NCBI GenBank assembly: GCA_016868915.1
Contig: VGFL01000008.1
Span: 1-47,404 of the forward strand
Direction of reading: 5' to 3'
Length of the DNA: 47,404 nucleotides
From: Bacteroidota bacterium
Lineage (GTDB): Bacteria > Bacteroidota > Bacteroidia > Flavobacteriales_D > Crocinitomicaceae
The notes below the pieces were generated by a model. It did no database searches. It had not been told where the DNA came from and saw only the letters and a program-made list of their open reading frames with translations. Position 1 is the first letter of the stretch. Each line of letters opens with the position of its first letter. Of this stretch, positions 8,768 to 17,780 are shown in pieces. Made by a program: the position numbers and the translations under genes.

Positions 8768-9417
8768 TGCAATGGATCTATGTATGATCGAATTAATAAA
8801 AAAATACCAAAAAAAGAAAAGACAATCCCAATTAAAATATTCAACCCCTTCAACAAGGGGACTGTTACAAGGGGTCGTAAATATTTTGCCCCTACAATTT
8901 TTAATAAATCAATTGAAAAAAATGTCAGTATAACAATCATTAAAAAATAAAATATTGGATAAGTAGACTTTGCTGTTTCTGCATAAGAATGAGCCAAAGT
9001 CATAATACTAAACCAATAAAAAATTACCATCGGATTTGCCAAATTTAAAAGAAATCCCTTCACAATCAAAACCAAAACGTCTTTAGAATTTGTAATTTCT
9101 TGAATAGAGTTATTTTGCTCTTTTGGAAATCTTTTCACAAAGTTATAAACCCCATAACTGATAAATAAAATACCCCCCACTATATTTAAGGTCTGTCTAT
9201 TGTCTTTACTACCCAAGCTTGCCACCTCAGAATAGAATACATATGCAATTAGTATATATAAAAAGTCGCTTAATAAAACCCCGATATCAAGAGCAAGGGC
9301 AGCTCTTATTCCTTTTGTAACACTAGTTTCGAGTAAAACAAAAAAAATGGGTCCAATCATCACACTAAGTACAAAACCCGTTACTACTCCCTTTAATGTT
9401 AAATCGATATATGTCAT
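8764..9417 (-). CDS. LysE family translocator
   Basis: A 217-residue integral membrane protein of the LysE/RhtB superfamily, which exports amino acids or similar small molecules. The first helix carries the family pattern GxxxGxxxxxxIGPxxxxxxxxSxxxG, visible in GVVTGFVLSVMIGPIFFVLLETSVTKG split over the first helix and loop. About six hydrophobic segments follow. I start at the ATG at 9417. A longer frame opens at 9468, but the sequence just upstream of 9417 holds the promoter element TACCTTTG (9428-9435), so the extension is unlikely to be transcribed. First gene of the LysE/YwqK/SixA operon; the stop overlaps the next start (ATGA). Confidence 0.85.
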   Translation of the reverse strand: MTYIDLTLKGVVTGFVLSVMIGPIFFVLLETSVTKGIRAALALDIGVLLSDFLYILIAYVFYSEVASLGSKDNRQTLNIVGGILFISYGVYNFVKRFPKEQNNSIQEITNSKDVLVLIVKGFLLNLANPMVIFYWFSIMTLAHSYAETAKSTYPIFYFLMIVILTFFSIDLLKIVGAKYLRPLVTVPLLKGLNILIGIVFSFFGIFLLIRSYIDPLQ

Positions 9418-9427
9418 CAGCTCTTTA

Positions 9428-9435
9428 CAAAGGTA
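9428..9435 (-). promoter_or_regulatory. Bacteroidota -7 element TACCTTTG for the LysE operon
   Basis: It matches TAnnTTTG exactly and ends 10 bases before the ATG at 9417. It rules out the upstream start at 9468 and predicts a leader of only a few bases. No clear -33 box. Confidence 0.5.
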
Positions 9436-9540
9436 CTTTTTTACACAAAATAATAACTTAATTTCCAATCAACTTATACGCATTCAAAATATAATTAAAT
9501 CTATTCTACTAATTTACTACACAAGTTTAAGAGAATGTAT

Positions 9541-9548
9541 TATTTTTG
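9541..9548 (+). promoter_or_regulatory. Bacteroidota -7 element TATTTTTG
   Basis: It matches TAnnTTTG and lies 24 bases before the ATG at 9573. No convincing -33 box at the usual spacing. Confidence 0.4.
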
Positions 9549-9572
9549 TTCCTAATATCTTAAAATATTTGT

Positions 9573-9932
9573 ATGAAAACGCATGCGGCCAACGAAAAAT
9601 TACAGTCTATTATTAGCCTAGTTGAAAAAAAAGGGATTTCTGCCAATGGCTTAATTGACGATTTAAAAGCTCTTCGTGAGTTGGCTCAAATAGAACAAGA
9701 TCCATTAGTAACCAAAGTTTTGCGTTTAACCTATGAGTATTTACAAGAAAATCAATCATTTGATATTCAAGCACAATACGATGAAGATGAAGAAGGAAAT
9801 GAATATCCATTAGAAATAGATGATAATGAAAATTTATTATATCTTCTAAACTTGTTGAAAAACGCCGAGCACAAGTTGAATCGTGAAGAAATTAAAGATT
9901 ACAGAACGTCATTGAAAGAAGAGCTGTATTGA
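9573..9932 (+). CDS. Hypothetical acidic cytoplasmic protein (119 aa)
   Basis: A 119-residue protein that I cannot assign to a family with certainty. It looks helical at both ends (residues 1-60 and 85-115), with a strongly acidic linker, YDEDEEGNEYPLEIDDNEN, at about 70-88. There is no signal peptide or membrane segment. It is monocistronic, with its own -7 element, and faces the convergent DUF4924 gene. The charged, helical nature suggests a small protein-interaction or regulatory role, but this is a guess. Confidence 0.6.
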   Translation: MKTHAANEKLQSIISLVEKKGISANGLIDDLKALRELAQIEQDPLVTKVLRLTYEYLQENQSFDIQAQYDEDEEGNEYPLEIDDNENLLYLLNLLKNAEHKLNREEIKDYRTSLKEELY

Positions 9933-10008
9933 TTGTTATTTTACCTCAAATGCACAAATAGATAATCGTTAATATTGATTAATCAACCTCTGTGTTAATT
10001 CCGAAATA

Positions 10009-10560
10009 CTAATTCTGTAAATAACTTAACGTACCATTTTTCATTTGGTGATACGCTTTGACCAAATAGGCCAATTGGATGCGCATTGTATCAAATGCTT
10101 CCTCGGTTTCAGAACTGATTTCTTGTTTTTTCAAACGCATGAGTAACTTCATATACATTGCGTGTAACATAATTTCAATGTTATTCTTATCCTTTAAATT
10201 AGATTTTGCCTTAAATTCTTCAATGGTTGTTGAACCCTGCTCATTCAACGTTTTGTACTTCTCGTCGTTATAAACTGTTAATAGGGTATTATGTAAATAC
10301 GACAATTCGATTACAATATCTTGAATATCTGCTATGTGACCTTTTTGATCCAAACGTTGAGCTTTCATTTGACGAACAAGACCCTCAAACCACTTTTTGT
10401 TCGAGGTAAGTTCTTCATCATTTGTCGCGACTGGCTTTATGATAAATTCTACAATTTTATCCAAATCAAACTGAAAGGCACGAACAATATCCTCCATTTG
10501 GTACATATAAATTATATACTCGGCAATATTTTCTTGCTGTTTTTGACGAGCGATCAACAC
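10009..10560 (-). CDS. DUF4924 family protein
   Basis: A 183-residue, mostly helical protein. The opening MLIARQKQQENIAEYIIYMYQMEDIVRA resembles the start of Bacteroidota DUF4924 proteins, whose function is unknown. No signal peptide or membrane helix. It starts with GTG one base after the stop of the OmpH-like gene (TAAGGTG), so it is the third gene of an operon with the 84-residue protein and the OmpH-like lipoprotein. A TTG codon directly after the GTG could also serve as start. The family name is from memory of the N-terminal pattern. Confidence 0.65.
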   Translation of the reverse strand: MLIARQKQQENIAEYIIYMYQMEDIVRAFQFDLDKIVEFIIKPVATNDEELTSNKKWFEGLVRQMKAQRLDQKGHIADIQDIVIELSYLHNTLLTVYNDEKYKTLNEQGSTTIEEFKAKSNLKDKNNIEIMLHAMYMKLLMRLKKQEISSETEEAFDTMRIQLAYLVKAYHQMKNGTLSYLQN

Positions 10561-10561
10561 C

Positions 10562-11146
10562 TTATTTCAATTCTTTAGCAATTTCAGTTTGTTTTTCATT
10601 CAGGTAGTTCACAAATTCTTTTGTTACATCCATACCCACATCAATATATCCAATTTGTCCTCCTTTCCCATGAATCAGTAAAATATCAATTTTATTTTTC
10701 TGAGAAAACTCTTTAGCGAATTTCTCCACTTTATTTCCAATAACGGTCATTTTATCGACGGCTTCTTTCTCTAATACTTGGCCTTGACTTTGTTGAAAAT
10801 CCATAATTTGTTTCTGCATAGCTTGTGCCTTTTGAGATAAAGCGACCTGCTCATTTTCTGATAACAATCCTTGTTTCATCAAACCCTCATTTTTGGCTAT
10901 AAATGCCTCAAACTCTTGTTGTCTGCGCTGCAGTTCAGATTCAAAAGCCTTTTGTTTCGTTGTCATGATTGAGTCCTGTTCTTTAAAAAAAACAAATTGT
11001 TCCTTTAAGGTATCGCTATTGTAATAGGCGATTTTTAATCCTTTCATATCGCGTTTTTCTACCGTTGGAGTACTAGATGATTTGGACTTAGAACATCCTA
11101 CAAGAATAAAACCTAAAATGAATCCTGCTAAAAATAATTTATTCAT
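10562..11146 (-). CDS. OmpH/Skp family periplasmic chaperone-like lipoprotein
   Basis: A 194-residue exported protein. The signal peptide MNKLFLAGFILGFILVGC ends in a lipobox with Cys18, so it should be a lipoprotein. Residues about 35-190 show the OmpH/Skp plan: a strand (KIAYYNSDTL), a long Gln/Lys/Glu-rich coiled coil with EFEAFIAKNEGLM and KAQAMQKQIMDFQQ, and a closing strand block with IDILLIHGKGGQIGYIDVGMDVT. Skp proteins hold unfolded outer-membrane proteins in the periplasm; a lipid-anchored version is common in Bacteroidota. Its ATG overlaps the 3' end of the 84-residue gene by 8 bases. Confidence 0.82.
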   Translation of the reverse strand: MNKLFLAGFILGFILVGCSKSKSSSTPTVEKRDMKGLKIAYYNSDTLKEQFVFFKEQDSIMTTKQKAFESELQRRQQEFEAFIAKNEGLMKQGLLSENEQVALSQKAQAMQKQIMDFQQSQGQVLEKEAVDKMTVIGNKVEKFAKEFSQKNKIDILLIHGKGGQIGYIDVGMDVTKEFVNYLNEKQTEIAKELK

Positions 11147-11393
11147 AAGTTATGTTTTTTTGATTAAATGCATTTTCCCAATCTTCGCGCATCTGAACAA
11201 AGCGATGAAGACAGTTGGAAAGTAGTGTAGAAGTAACCATTCTTTCTAAATCTTCGAGTGATTGAACGTCTATTTCGCTTATTTTAAAGGTTTGCTCAAA
11301 TTGACCGAGCTCAATTTTTATTAAATACTTCTCATTGTAATTATGAATTGAAATACGGTATCGCTCGTGAGGAATTTCCTTTATTAATCGCAT
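11139..11393 (-). CDS. Hypothetical protein (84 aa), first gene of the OmpH-like operon
   Basis: An 84-residue soluble protein that I do not recognise. The first half is predicted beta (RYRISIHNYNEKYLIKIELG), the second half helical (DLERMVTSTLLSNCLHRFVQMREDWENAF). No other in-frame Met exists before residue 52, so the ATG at 11393 is the only sensible start. It lies 5 bases after a perfect -7 element, which predicts a leaderless message. The gene overlaps the OmpH-like lipoprotein gene by 8 bases, which argues that it is really translated. Confidence 0.6.
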   Translation of the reverse strand: MRLIKEIPHERYRISIHNYNEKYLIKIELGQFEQTFKISEIDVQSLEDLERMVTSTLLSNCLHRFVQMREDWENAFNQKNITYE

Positions 11394-11398
11394 GTATA

Positions 11399-11406
11399 CA
11401 AAGGTA
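11399..11406 (-). promoter_or_regulatory. Bacteroidota -7 element TACCTTTG directly before an ATG
   Basis: It matches TAnnTTTG; only TATAC separates it from the ATG at 11393. Transcription would begin at or next to the start codon. Confidence 0.45.
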
Positions 11407-11449
11407 AGTTAAAATATTCAGACCATGAGTAATTGGAAATAATTCATCC

Positions 11450-11482
11450 TTTGTTTTTACTTGTAAAATTTAATTACTTTTG
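11450..11482 (+). promoter_or_regulatory. Bacteroidota promoter of gdhA
   Basis: TTTG at 11450-11453 and TACTTTTG at 11475-11482 are separated by 21 bases, matching the -33/-7 consensus of the housekeeping sigma factor in this phylum. The predicted transcript has a leader of roughly 20-25 bases before the ATG at 11512. Confidence 0.65.
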
Positions 11483-11505
11483 CCTCGAAAACGTTAAAAA
11501 ATTAA

Positions 11506-12867
<1,362 letters not shown>

Positions 12868-12890
12868 ATCAATCGTTAGTTTGAATATGA

Positions 12891-12918
12891 AAAGGTTGTC
12901 TTAAGGCAACCTTTTTTT
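12891..12918 (+). terminator. Rho-independent terminator of gdhA
   Basis: AAAGGTTGTC (12891-12900) pairs with GGCAACCTTT (12905-12914) around a TTAA loop. This gives a 10-bp stem with one G-T pair, followed by a T-run to 12918. It begins 24 bases after the gdhA stop. Confidence 0.8.
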
Positions 12919-12979
12919 GTTTCCACAAATATTGGGATATTATTTCCACCAAAAAATAGGTTTTAGCAGCTCGTTCACC

Positions 12980-12987
12980 TACCTTTG
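12980..12987 (+). promoter_or_regulatory. Bacteroidota -7 element TACCTTTG before the DEAD-box gene
   Basis: It matches TAnnTTTG exactly and gives a leader of about 45-50 bases. Long leaders are common for cold-induced RNA helicases, but no specific structure is visible. No good -33 box. Confidence 0.45.
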
Positions 12988-13041
12988 TAAAAAATTCTAG
13001 GATTTCATTCTTTTTTTGTCTTCGTAGAATAACCGCTATTT

Positions 13042-14172
13042 ATGACATTCAAAGAACTCGATCTTTTAGAGCCGATCTTAAAAGCTCTTGAAATTAAAGG
13101 ATATTCCACCCCAACACCTATTCAACAACAAGCCATTCCAATTATCCTTTCAGGATCAGATATTATGGGTTGCGCACAAACGGGAACCGGAAAAACAGCC
13201 GCATTTGCCATCCCAATTCTTCAAAACTTGTACAAAACACAAAAGAACGAAGGACGTAGAAAAATTCGATCGTTAATATTGACTCCAACCCGCGAATTGG
13301 CTATTCAGATTGAAGAAAACATCAAAGATTATGGAAGCCAATTGAATCTGCGTCACGCAGTGATTTTTGGCGGAGTAAATCAAACCAATCAAATTAATCG
13401 CTTGAAAAGTGGAATTGATATTCTGGTTGCAACACCGGGTCGTTTGCTCGATTTACAACAACAAGGCTATATCGATTTAAGAAGCTTGGAAGTCTTTGTG
13501 TTAGACGAAGCAGATCGCATGCTAGACATGGGGTTCATACATGACGTGAAGAAAGTACTTAAACTCATTCCGGCAAAAAGGCAAACTTTGTTTTTTTCAG
13601 CCACCATGCCCAAGGAAATTAAAACGCTTGCCAGTACGATGCTAACAAATCCAAAGCAAGTTGTTGTTACTCCCGTCTCCTCAACCGCTGAAAAAATTGA
13701 ACAAGAACTCTTTCATGTGGTAACAGCAAAGAAAAAGGACTTACTCCTCCATATTCTAGGCGAAAAAGCTATAAATTTTGTATTGATCTTTACGAGAACC
13801 AAACATGGAGCGGATCGCGTGGTGAAAATTCTTTCGCGTGCAAACATTAAAGCCGCAGCAATACATGGAAATAAATCTCAAAACGCACGGCAAAATGCGT
13901 TAAACAATTTTAAAAATAGGACAATACAGGTATTAGTTGCCACCGATATTGCAGCCCGCGGAATTGATATTGACGAATTGGAATTGGTAATTAATTACGA
14001 CATTCCAAACATTCCTGAAACGTATGTTCACCGAATTGGTAGAACCGGTCGCGCAGGTGCAAGTGGAAAAGCACTTTCATTCTGTGATGTGGAAGAACAT
14101 CCTTATATCAGAGGTATAGAAAAGCTAATCGGCTTGCGAATCAAGGAAGTGAAAAATCATCCGTTTGGTTGA
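13042..14172 (+). CDS. DEAD-box ATP-dependent RNA helicase (RhlE-like core)
   Basis: A 376-residue helicase comprising little more than the two RecA-like domains. In order: Q motif [14 protein letters not shown] (Gln28), Walker A AQTGTGKT (Lys51), motif Ia [12 protein letters not shown] at residues 155-158, SAT in FFSATMPKE, the ARGIDID motif and [10 protein letters not shown]. It unwinds short RNA duplexes, typically in ribosome assembly or mRNA turnover, in the cytoplasm. Most Bacteroidota relatives carry a basic C-terminal tail; this one stops soon after the core, so it may depend on partners for RNA affinity. It is monocistronic, with a -7 element at 12980. Confidence 0.92.
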   Translation: MTFKELDLLEPILKALEIKGYSTPTPIQQQAIPIILSGSDIMGCAQTGTGKTAAFAIPILQNLYKTQKNEGRRKIRSLILTPTRELAIQIEENIKDYGSQLNLRHAVIFGGVNQTNQINRLKSGIDILVATPGRLLDLQQQGYIDLRSLEVFVLDEADRMLDMGFIHDVKKVLKLIPAKRQTLFFSATMPKEIKTLASTMLTNPKQVVVTPVSSTAEKIEQELFHVVTAKKKDLLLHILGEKAINFVLIFTRTKHGADRVVKILSRANIKAAAIHGNKSQNARQNALNNFKNRTIQVLVATDIAARGIDIDELELVINYDIPNIPETYVHRIGRTGRAGASGKALSFCDVEEHPYIRGIEKLIGLRIKEVKNHPFG

Positions 14173-14623
14173 TTGAGTCTATGGACCATTGTTATTTGAA
14201 AAACTGAACTTATTACTTTTCAGTACCCAATTGACAAACCAAAAAATACTTACCGAATAATCCACCGTAATATTTTTGTCCAAAATCACCAAACGCACTA
14301 GTTGTTGAATAGGAATTATTGGCAACATATCCCCCGTATTCCATTCCCACGTGTAAAAACCTAGTTATAGCCCACTGTGCACCCATCGAAAAACCAAATT
14401 TAGCATAAGAATAGGTTCCTCCAGAGGTATATTTATAATCTCCCTGGGATGCAGAAATTACATAGTCTTTTGAGATTTTACGACCAATACCTACACTGAT
14501 ACTTGGCACAACATATCCTTTAAGCGCTTTATTTCGATACACATAAAACAATGGCTCGAAGCCAAGATCAGCCAGTATCGTTTTCTTAGCATTTCGATAA
14601 ATATCCTGATTAACCTGGCTTTC

Positions 14624-14626
14624 CTA
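14624..14626 (-). other. Premature TAG nonsense codon
   Basis: The TAG sits between the Asp of NANYD and the Glu of ESQVNQ. It is one substitution from sense codons such as AAG, GAG, CAG, TAT, TAC or TGG. TAG is used as an ordinary stop elsewhere in this window, for example at the end of the TraB/GumN gene and the EI24 gene, so codon reassignment does not explain it. Confidence 0.75.
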
Positions 14627-15337
14627 GTCATAGTTGGCATTCAAACCAATTCTAGCAGGAAACCTGAGCGCATATTTCGAAGAAATTTCTTTTTGAACAA
14701 AAAAATCAAAATTTGGATTTGAGGCAAAAAACAAATCAGGTTTACCCTGAAACACAAAATTTGGATTTATAAAAGAACTTAAATTAATGCCCATACTATA
14801 CTGCCTATTTTTTTTCAAAGAGGAAGGCTTTGGACTTTTTTCAATCTCAATCTTGGTTGGCTTTTTCTTCTTCTTTTTGAGTAAACGAATTTTCAAGCCC
14901 CCCATTGGAAAGTATTCACCATCAAAATAGAGAAGAGCTGCTTCGAGCGAAAAAGCATACCCTTTCGTGCTCAGAAATTGAATGCCAACTGGCACATAAC
15001 CAATTGGAGTTCCACCATCGTCAATGTATAAACCAGCACCGAAAGCAGCGCCGACATACGGTGAGAATCTTTGTAATTTATCCTTTTCACCAATATAATA
15101 GCGCCCTTCGACATAGACTGAACCGATAACTAAAAGTGTCCCAAAACCTGTTTCAACACTCCAATTTTGATTGAAAAAATGTTCATAATAAGCGCCAAAA
15201 AAACTTGGGCCACCTAAACTATATCCAAAATGATTTTTATGAATTAGGCGTAAATTCTTAGGTGCAGAAGTATCTGATTGAGCGAATGAGAAATATGTCC
15301 ACAAGAATAAAACGGAAACAATCAATCGCAGTACCAT
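14624..15337 (-). CDS. Surviving N-terminal part of the interrupted barrel protein (237 aa)
   Basis: This is the portion still translatable before the premature TAG. It has signal peptide residues 1-19, an Opa/OmpA-like barrel region with GFGTLLVIGSVYVEGRYYIG and FSPYVGAAFGAGLYIDDGG, the polylysine linker LLKKKKKKPTK, and the first strands of a second barrel segment. Without the downstream 137 residues the last barrel strands are missing, so it is unlikely to insert normally in the outer membrane. Confidence 0.55.
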   Translation of the reverse strand: MVLRLIVSVLFLWTYFSFAQSDTSAPKNLRLIHKNHFGYSLGGPSFFGAYYEHFFNQNWSVETGFGTLLVIGSVYVEGRYYIGEKDKLQRFSPYVGAAFGAGLYIDDGGTPIGYVPVGIQFLSTKGYAFSLEAALLYFDGEYFPMGGLKIRLLKKKKKKPTKIEIEKSPKPSSLKKNRQYSMGINLSSFINPNFVFQGKPDLFFASNPNFDFFVQKEISSKYALRFPARIGLNANYD

Positions 15338-15355
15338 TTAAAAGAATTTTACAGA

Positions 15356-15363
15356 CAAAAATA
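15356..15363 (-). promoter_or_regulatory. Bacteroidota -7 element TATTTTTG before the interrupted barrel gene
   Basis: It matches TAnnTTTG, 18 bases before the ATG at 15337, in the 40-base gap after miaA. It appears intact. No TTG at the usual distance. Confidence 0.4.
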
Positions 15364-15377
15364 ATTAAAATTTAAAA

Positions 15378-16286
15378 TCAATTTGTTAGGTTTATTTTAT
15401 TTTTAACTAAATTCAAAAAATCAACTTCCTTGGAAATTAAAGTTCCTTGATTGTGTGATTTAAACCACGTGATTTGACGTTTCGCATAATTTCGAGAATG
15501 TTGCTTTATTAAATCTATTGCGCTTTCTCTACTGATTTTTCCATCAAAAAAATCGAATAACTCGCGATAGCCTACCGTTTGTAAAGACTTTAAATGTTTC
15601 AACTTAAAAACTGAACGAGCCTCGTTTTCCAAACCTAACTCAAGCATGTGATCAACCCGGTCATTAATTCGCTTGTACAATTCTTCTCGGGGTAAATCTG
15701 TAGTGAAATAAAAAACGGTATCAAAGCCAGTCTTGGCATTCCCAGATCTCAATTCAGTCAGTGTTTTACCGGAAAGCCGAATAGCCTCAATAGCTCGAAT
15801 AACACGAAGTGGATTTTCTTTGTCAATTAGTTGGAAATAATCAGGATCTTTGTTTTTCAACTCTTCTAGAAATGCAGTTAATCCGTTTGATTTCCATTCT
15901 TCTGTAAGTTGATTTTGAAGGTTTAAATCGTGTGGAATTGCATCCAACCCTTCGCAAAGCGCTTGAATGAAAAGTCCTGAACCGCCAACGATTAGTATAT
16001 ATTCTAAATGAGATAGTTCCTTTAGAATCAATTCTCTGGCCTCAGTCGCAAAACAAGCTGCCGAAACCTCATCTTCCAGCGTATGCGAATCAATAAAATA
16101 ATGCGTTACGCCAGCCATTTCTTCCACGGTCGGTTTAGCGGTACCTATTGAAATCTCTCTGTAAAACTGCCGTGAATCTGCTGAAATCACCACCGTATTC
16201 AGGTATTTTGCGAGTTCTATAGCAATTTTTGTCTTTCCGCTAGCAGTTGGACCCTGAATTACAATGAGGCTGGGTTCTTTTTTCAT
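15378..16286 (-). CDS. miaA: tRNA dimethylallyltransferase
   Basis: A 302-residue enzyme that adds a dimethylallyl group to A37 of tRNAs reading codons that begin with U. Landmarks: P-loop VIQGPTASGKTKIAIELAK, SADSRQFYREISIGTAKPT (the DSRQ-YR tRNA/substrate loop), HYFIDSHTLEDEVSAACF and the C-terminal SLQTVGYRELFDFFDG and RNYAKRQITWFK blocks. I start at the ATG at 16286, which shares a base with the mltF stop (TAATG), typical of coupled translation. A longer frame to 16307 would lie inside mltF. It forms an operon with mltF. Confidence 0.95.
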   Translation of the reverse strand: MKKEPSLIVIQGPTASGKTKIAIELAKYLNTVVISADSRQFYREISIGTAKPTVEEMAGVTHYFIDSHTLEDEVSAACFATEARELILKELSHLEYILIVGGSGLFIQALCEGLDAIPHDLNLQNQLTEEWKSNGLTAFLEELKNKDPDYFQLIDKENPLRVIRAIEAIRLSGKTLTELRSGNAKTGFDTVFYFTTDLPREELYKRINDRVDHMLELGLENEARSVFKLKHLKSLQTVGYRELFDFFDGKISRESAIDLIKQHSRNYAKRQITWFKSHNQGTLISKEVDFLNLVKNKINLTN

Positions 16287-17704
16287 TACTGAAGCTGCTC
16301 CTTCCACTTCAAGTATTGGTTATAGATTGAATTTGCATAATCCGTTGCATGTCCACGGTAAGCCCCGCACTGAACAGCGTTGTCACGATAAAAAGAAGGG
16401 TTGGAAAGATTTCGAATCATTAACTCAACATTACCTTTCCATACGTATGGATTCATCTCATTTTTACCAGCTAATTTCATAGCATCATCAATATGACAAT
16501 ATCCGGCATTATAGGCAGCAAGGGCAAATTTGATTTGATCCTCGCGACTTGGAACACGCTCATAACGCTTCAAAAGTTCTTTCATCATTTTCATCCCCCC
16601 TTCAATTTGAACTTCAGGACTTGAGTCAGGATAAACCCCATATTGAGGGCCTGAAATTGGCATAAATTGCATCATTCCATAAGCACCCCCAAGTCCTATT
16701 ACATAAGGATTAAATCTACTCTCTTTATTCGCAATAGCAGCCAATAGTATCCAATCTTCACCGTATTTTTTCGCAGATGATTTGAATAAATGATCGAACG
16801 ATGATATTTGACCATTTTTTAACATCTCTTGCTCAATCGGTAATGATTCTTGAGGTTGAATTTCAACTCCAAAATAACGCTTCGCTAACTCTGCATACTC
16901 TTTGGATTTTAGAAAATTTTTCAACCAATTATCCAGAGCAGCCTTCAACTGTGGACTCGTTTTTCTTATGCCGAAAGCAATAGATTGTGTAAAAGAAATG
17001 ACTGTGGAAATATCCAAATTAGAGTTGCCTTTACTTACTACTTTAGCAATATTTTCATCGACAACAGTCAACGGAATGGATCCGTTCGCTACAGCTAAAA
17101 CGTAATCTTCTGGGGCTGGGTCACCCTCAATCTCTTTCACATAAATCGTATCTCCTATTTCTTGTTGCAAATTCACTATCCGTTGGTAATAAGAAGAATT
17201 ATTTCGAACATACACTGTCCGATTTTTGAGCATTAAAGGATCACTAATTAATTGTTTATTTATTTCATCTGGAGTCATTTCCTCCCAGCCATTTGGCTTC
17301 TGTTGCACAAGTACTTGCTTGCTTTTCAAATATGGGATTGAAAAATCATGAATTTTTCTTCTACTTCGAGTGACTGAATAATTACATGCGATTATGTCTC
17401 CTTCCCCATCATTTAAGTAACGAAAGAATTTTTTCGTATCTGAAATTACTTTAACTTTTAACTGCACGCCAATATGTTCTGAAAAACGCTTTAATAACTC
17501 ATATTCATAGCCTTGTTCATTTTCCCGAAAAATATAATAGGATGTTGAAGTATTCTCTGTGAGCATAGTTAATACGCCCTTTTCTTTTATTTGTGCGAGA
17601 TCAATCTTAGTCGAAATAAGCTCGGGAACTGATCTACTTGAGCAAGCTAAAAGAATTGAAATTCCTAGCGCAAAAATAAAATAACTAAATTTACGTGTTT
17701 CCAA
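16286..17704 (-). CDS. mltF: Membrane-bound lytic murein transglycosylase F (MltF-like)
   Basis: A 472-residue protein with the MltF architecture. A signal peptide (FSYFIFALGISILLAC) has a lipobox Cys at 21. A periplasmic solute-binding (SBP_bac_3) domain covers about 40-270, with RENEQGYEYELLKRFSEHIGV. A C-terminal lysozyme-like SLT domain covers about 305-450, with catalytic Glu328 in ANKESRF, followed by GAYGMMQFMP and AAYNAG. It cleaves peptidoglycan glycan strands with formation of anhydromuramic acid, anchored in a membrane facing the periplasm. No ATG is available before the signal peptide; the start is TTG at 17704. Its stop overlaps the miaA start. Confidence 0.9.
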   Translation of the reverse strand: METRKFSYFIFALGISILLACSSRSVPELISTKIDLAQIKEKGVLTMLTENTSTSYYIFRENEQGYEYELLKRFSEHIGVQLKVKVISDTKKFFRYLNDGEGDIIACNYSVTRSRRKIHDFSIPYLKSKQVLVQQKPNGWEEMTPDEINKQLISDPLMLKNRTVYVRNNSSYYQRIVNLQQEIGDTIYVKEIEGDPAPEDYVLAVANGSIPLTVVDENIAKVVSKGNSNLDISTVISFTQSIAFGIRKTSPQLKAALDNWLKNFLKSKEYAELAKRYFGVEIQPQESLPIEQEMLKNGQISSFDHLFKSSAKKYGEDWILLAAIANKESRFNPYVIGLGGAYGMMQFMPISGPQYGVYPDSSPEVQIEGGMKMMKELLKRYERVPSREDQIKFALAAYNAGYCHIDDAMKLAGKNEMNPYVWKGNVELMIRNLSNPSFYRDNAVQCGAYRGHATDYANSIYNQYLKWKEQLQ

Positions 17705-17780
17705 AACAGTTTCGTTCTACGGAAGAAAATCATTTTGGTTCTGATTTTTTTTTTCTGTGTTATGTTCAAATTTATTAAAA

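Larger units (their letters stand above)
14213..15337 (-). pseudogene. Outer-membrane beta-barrel protein gene interrupted by an in-frame TAG
   Basis: Reading from the ATG at 15337, a single frame runs 375 codons to the stop at 14213, broken only by a TAG at 14624-14626. The frame is open and protein-like on both sides: GLNANYD before the stop, then ESQVNQDIYRNAKKTILADL and FYVYRNKALKGYVVPS after it. The part before the TAG has a signal peptide (ending SFAQ) and alternating aromatic/glycine beta-strands, then a Lys-rich linker (about residues 152-178). The part after it is again barrel-like. It probably encoded a two-part outer-membrane barrel. The promoter element at 15356 is intact, so decay looks recent; a sequencing or assembly error is also possible. 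Confidence 0.7.

Noticed and set aside
14624-14626. TAG as a reassigned or recoded sense codon
   Set aside because: TAG is an ordinary stop elsewhere in the window (TraB/GumN and EI24 genes), and no recoding element is visible.
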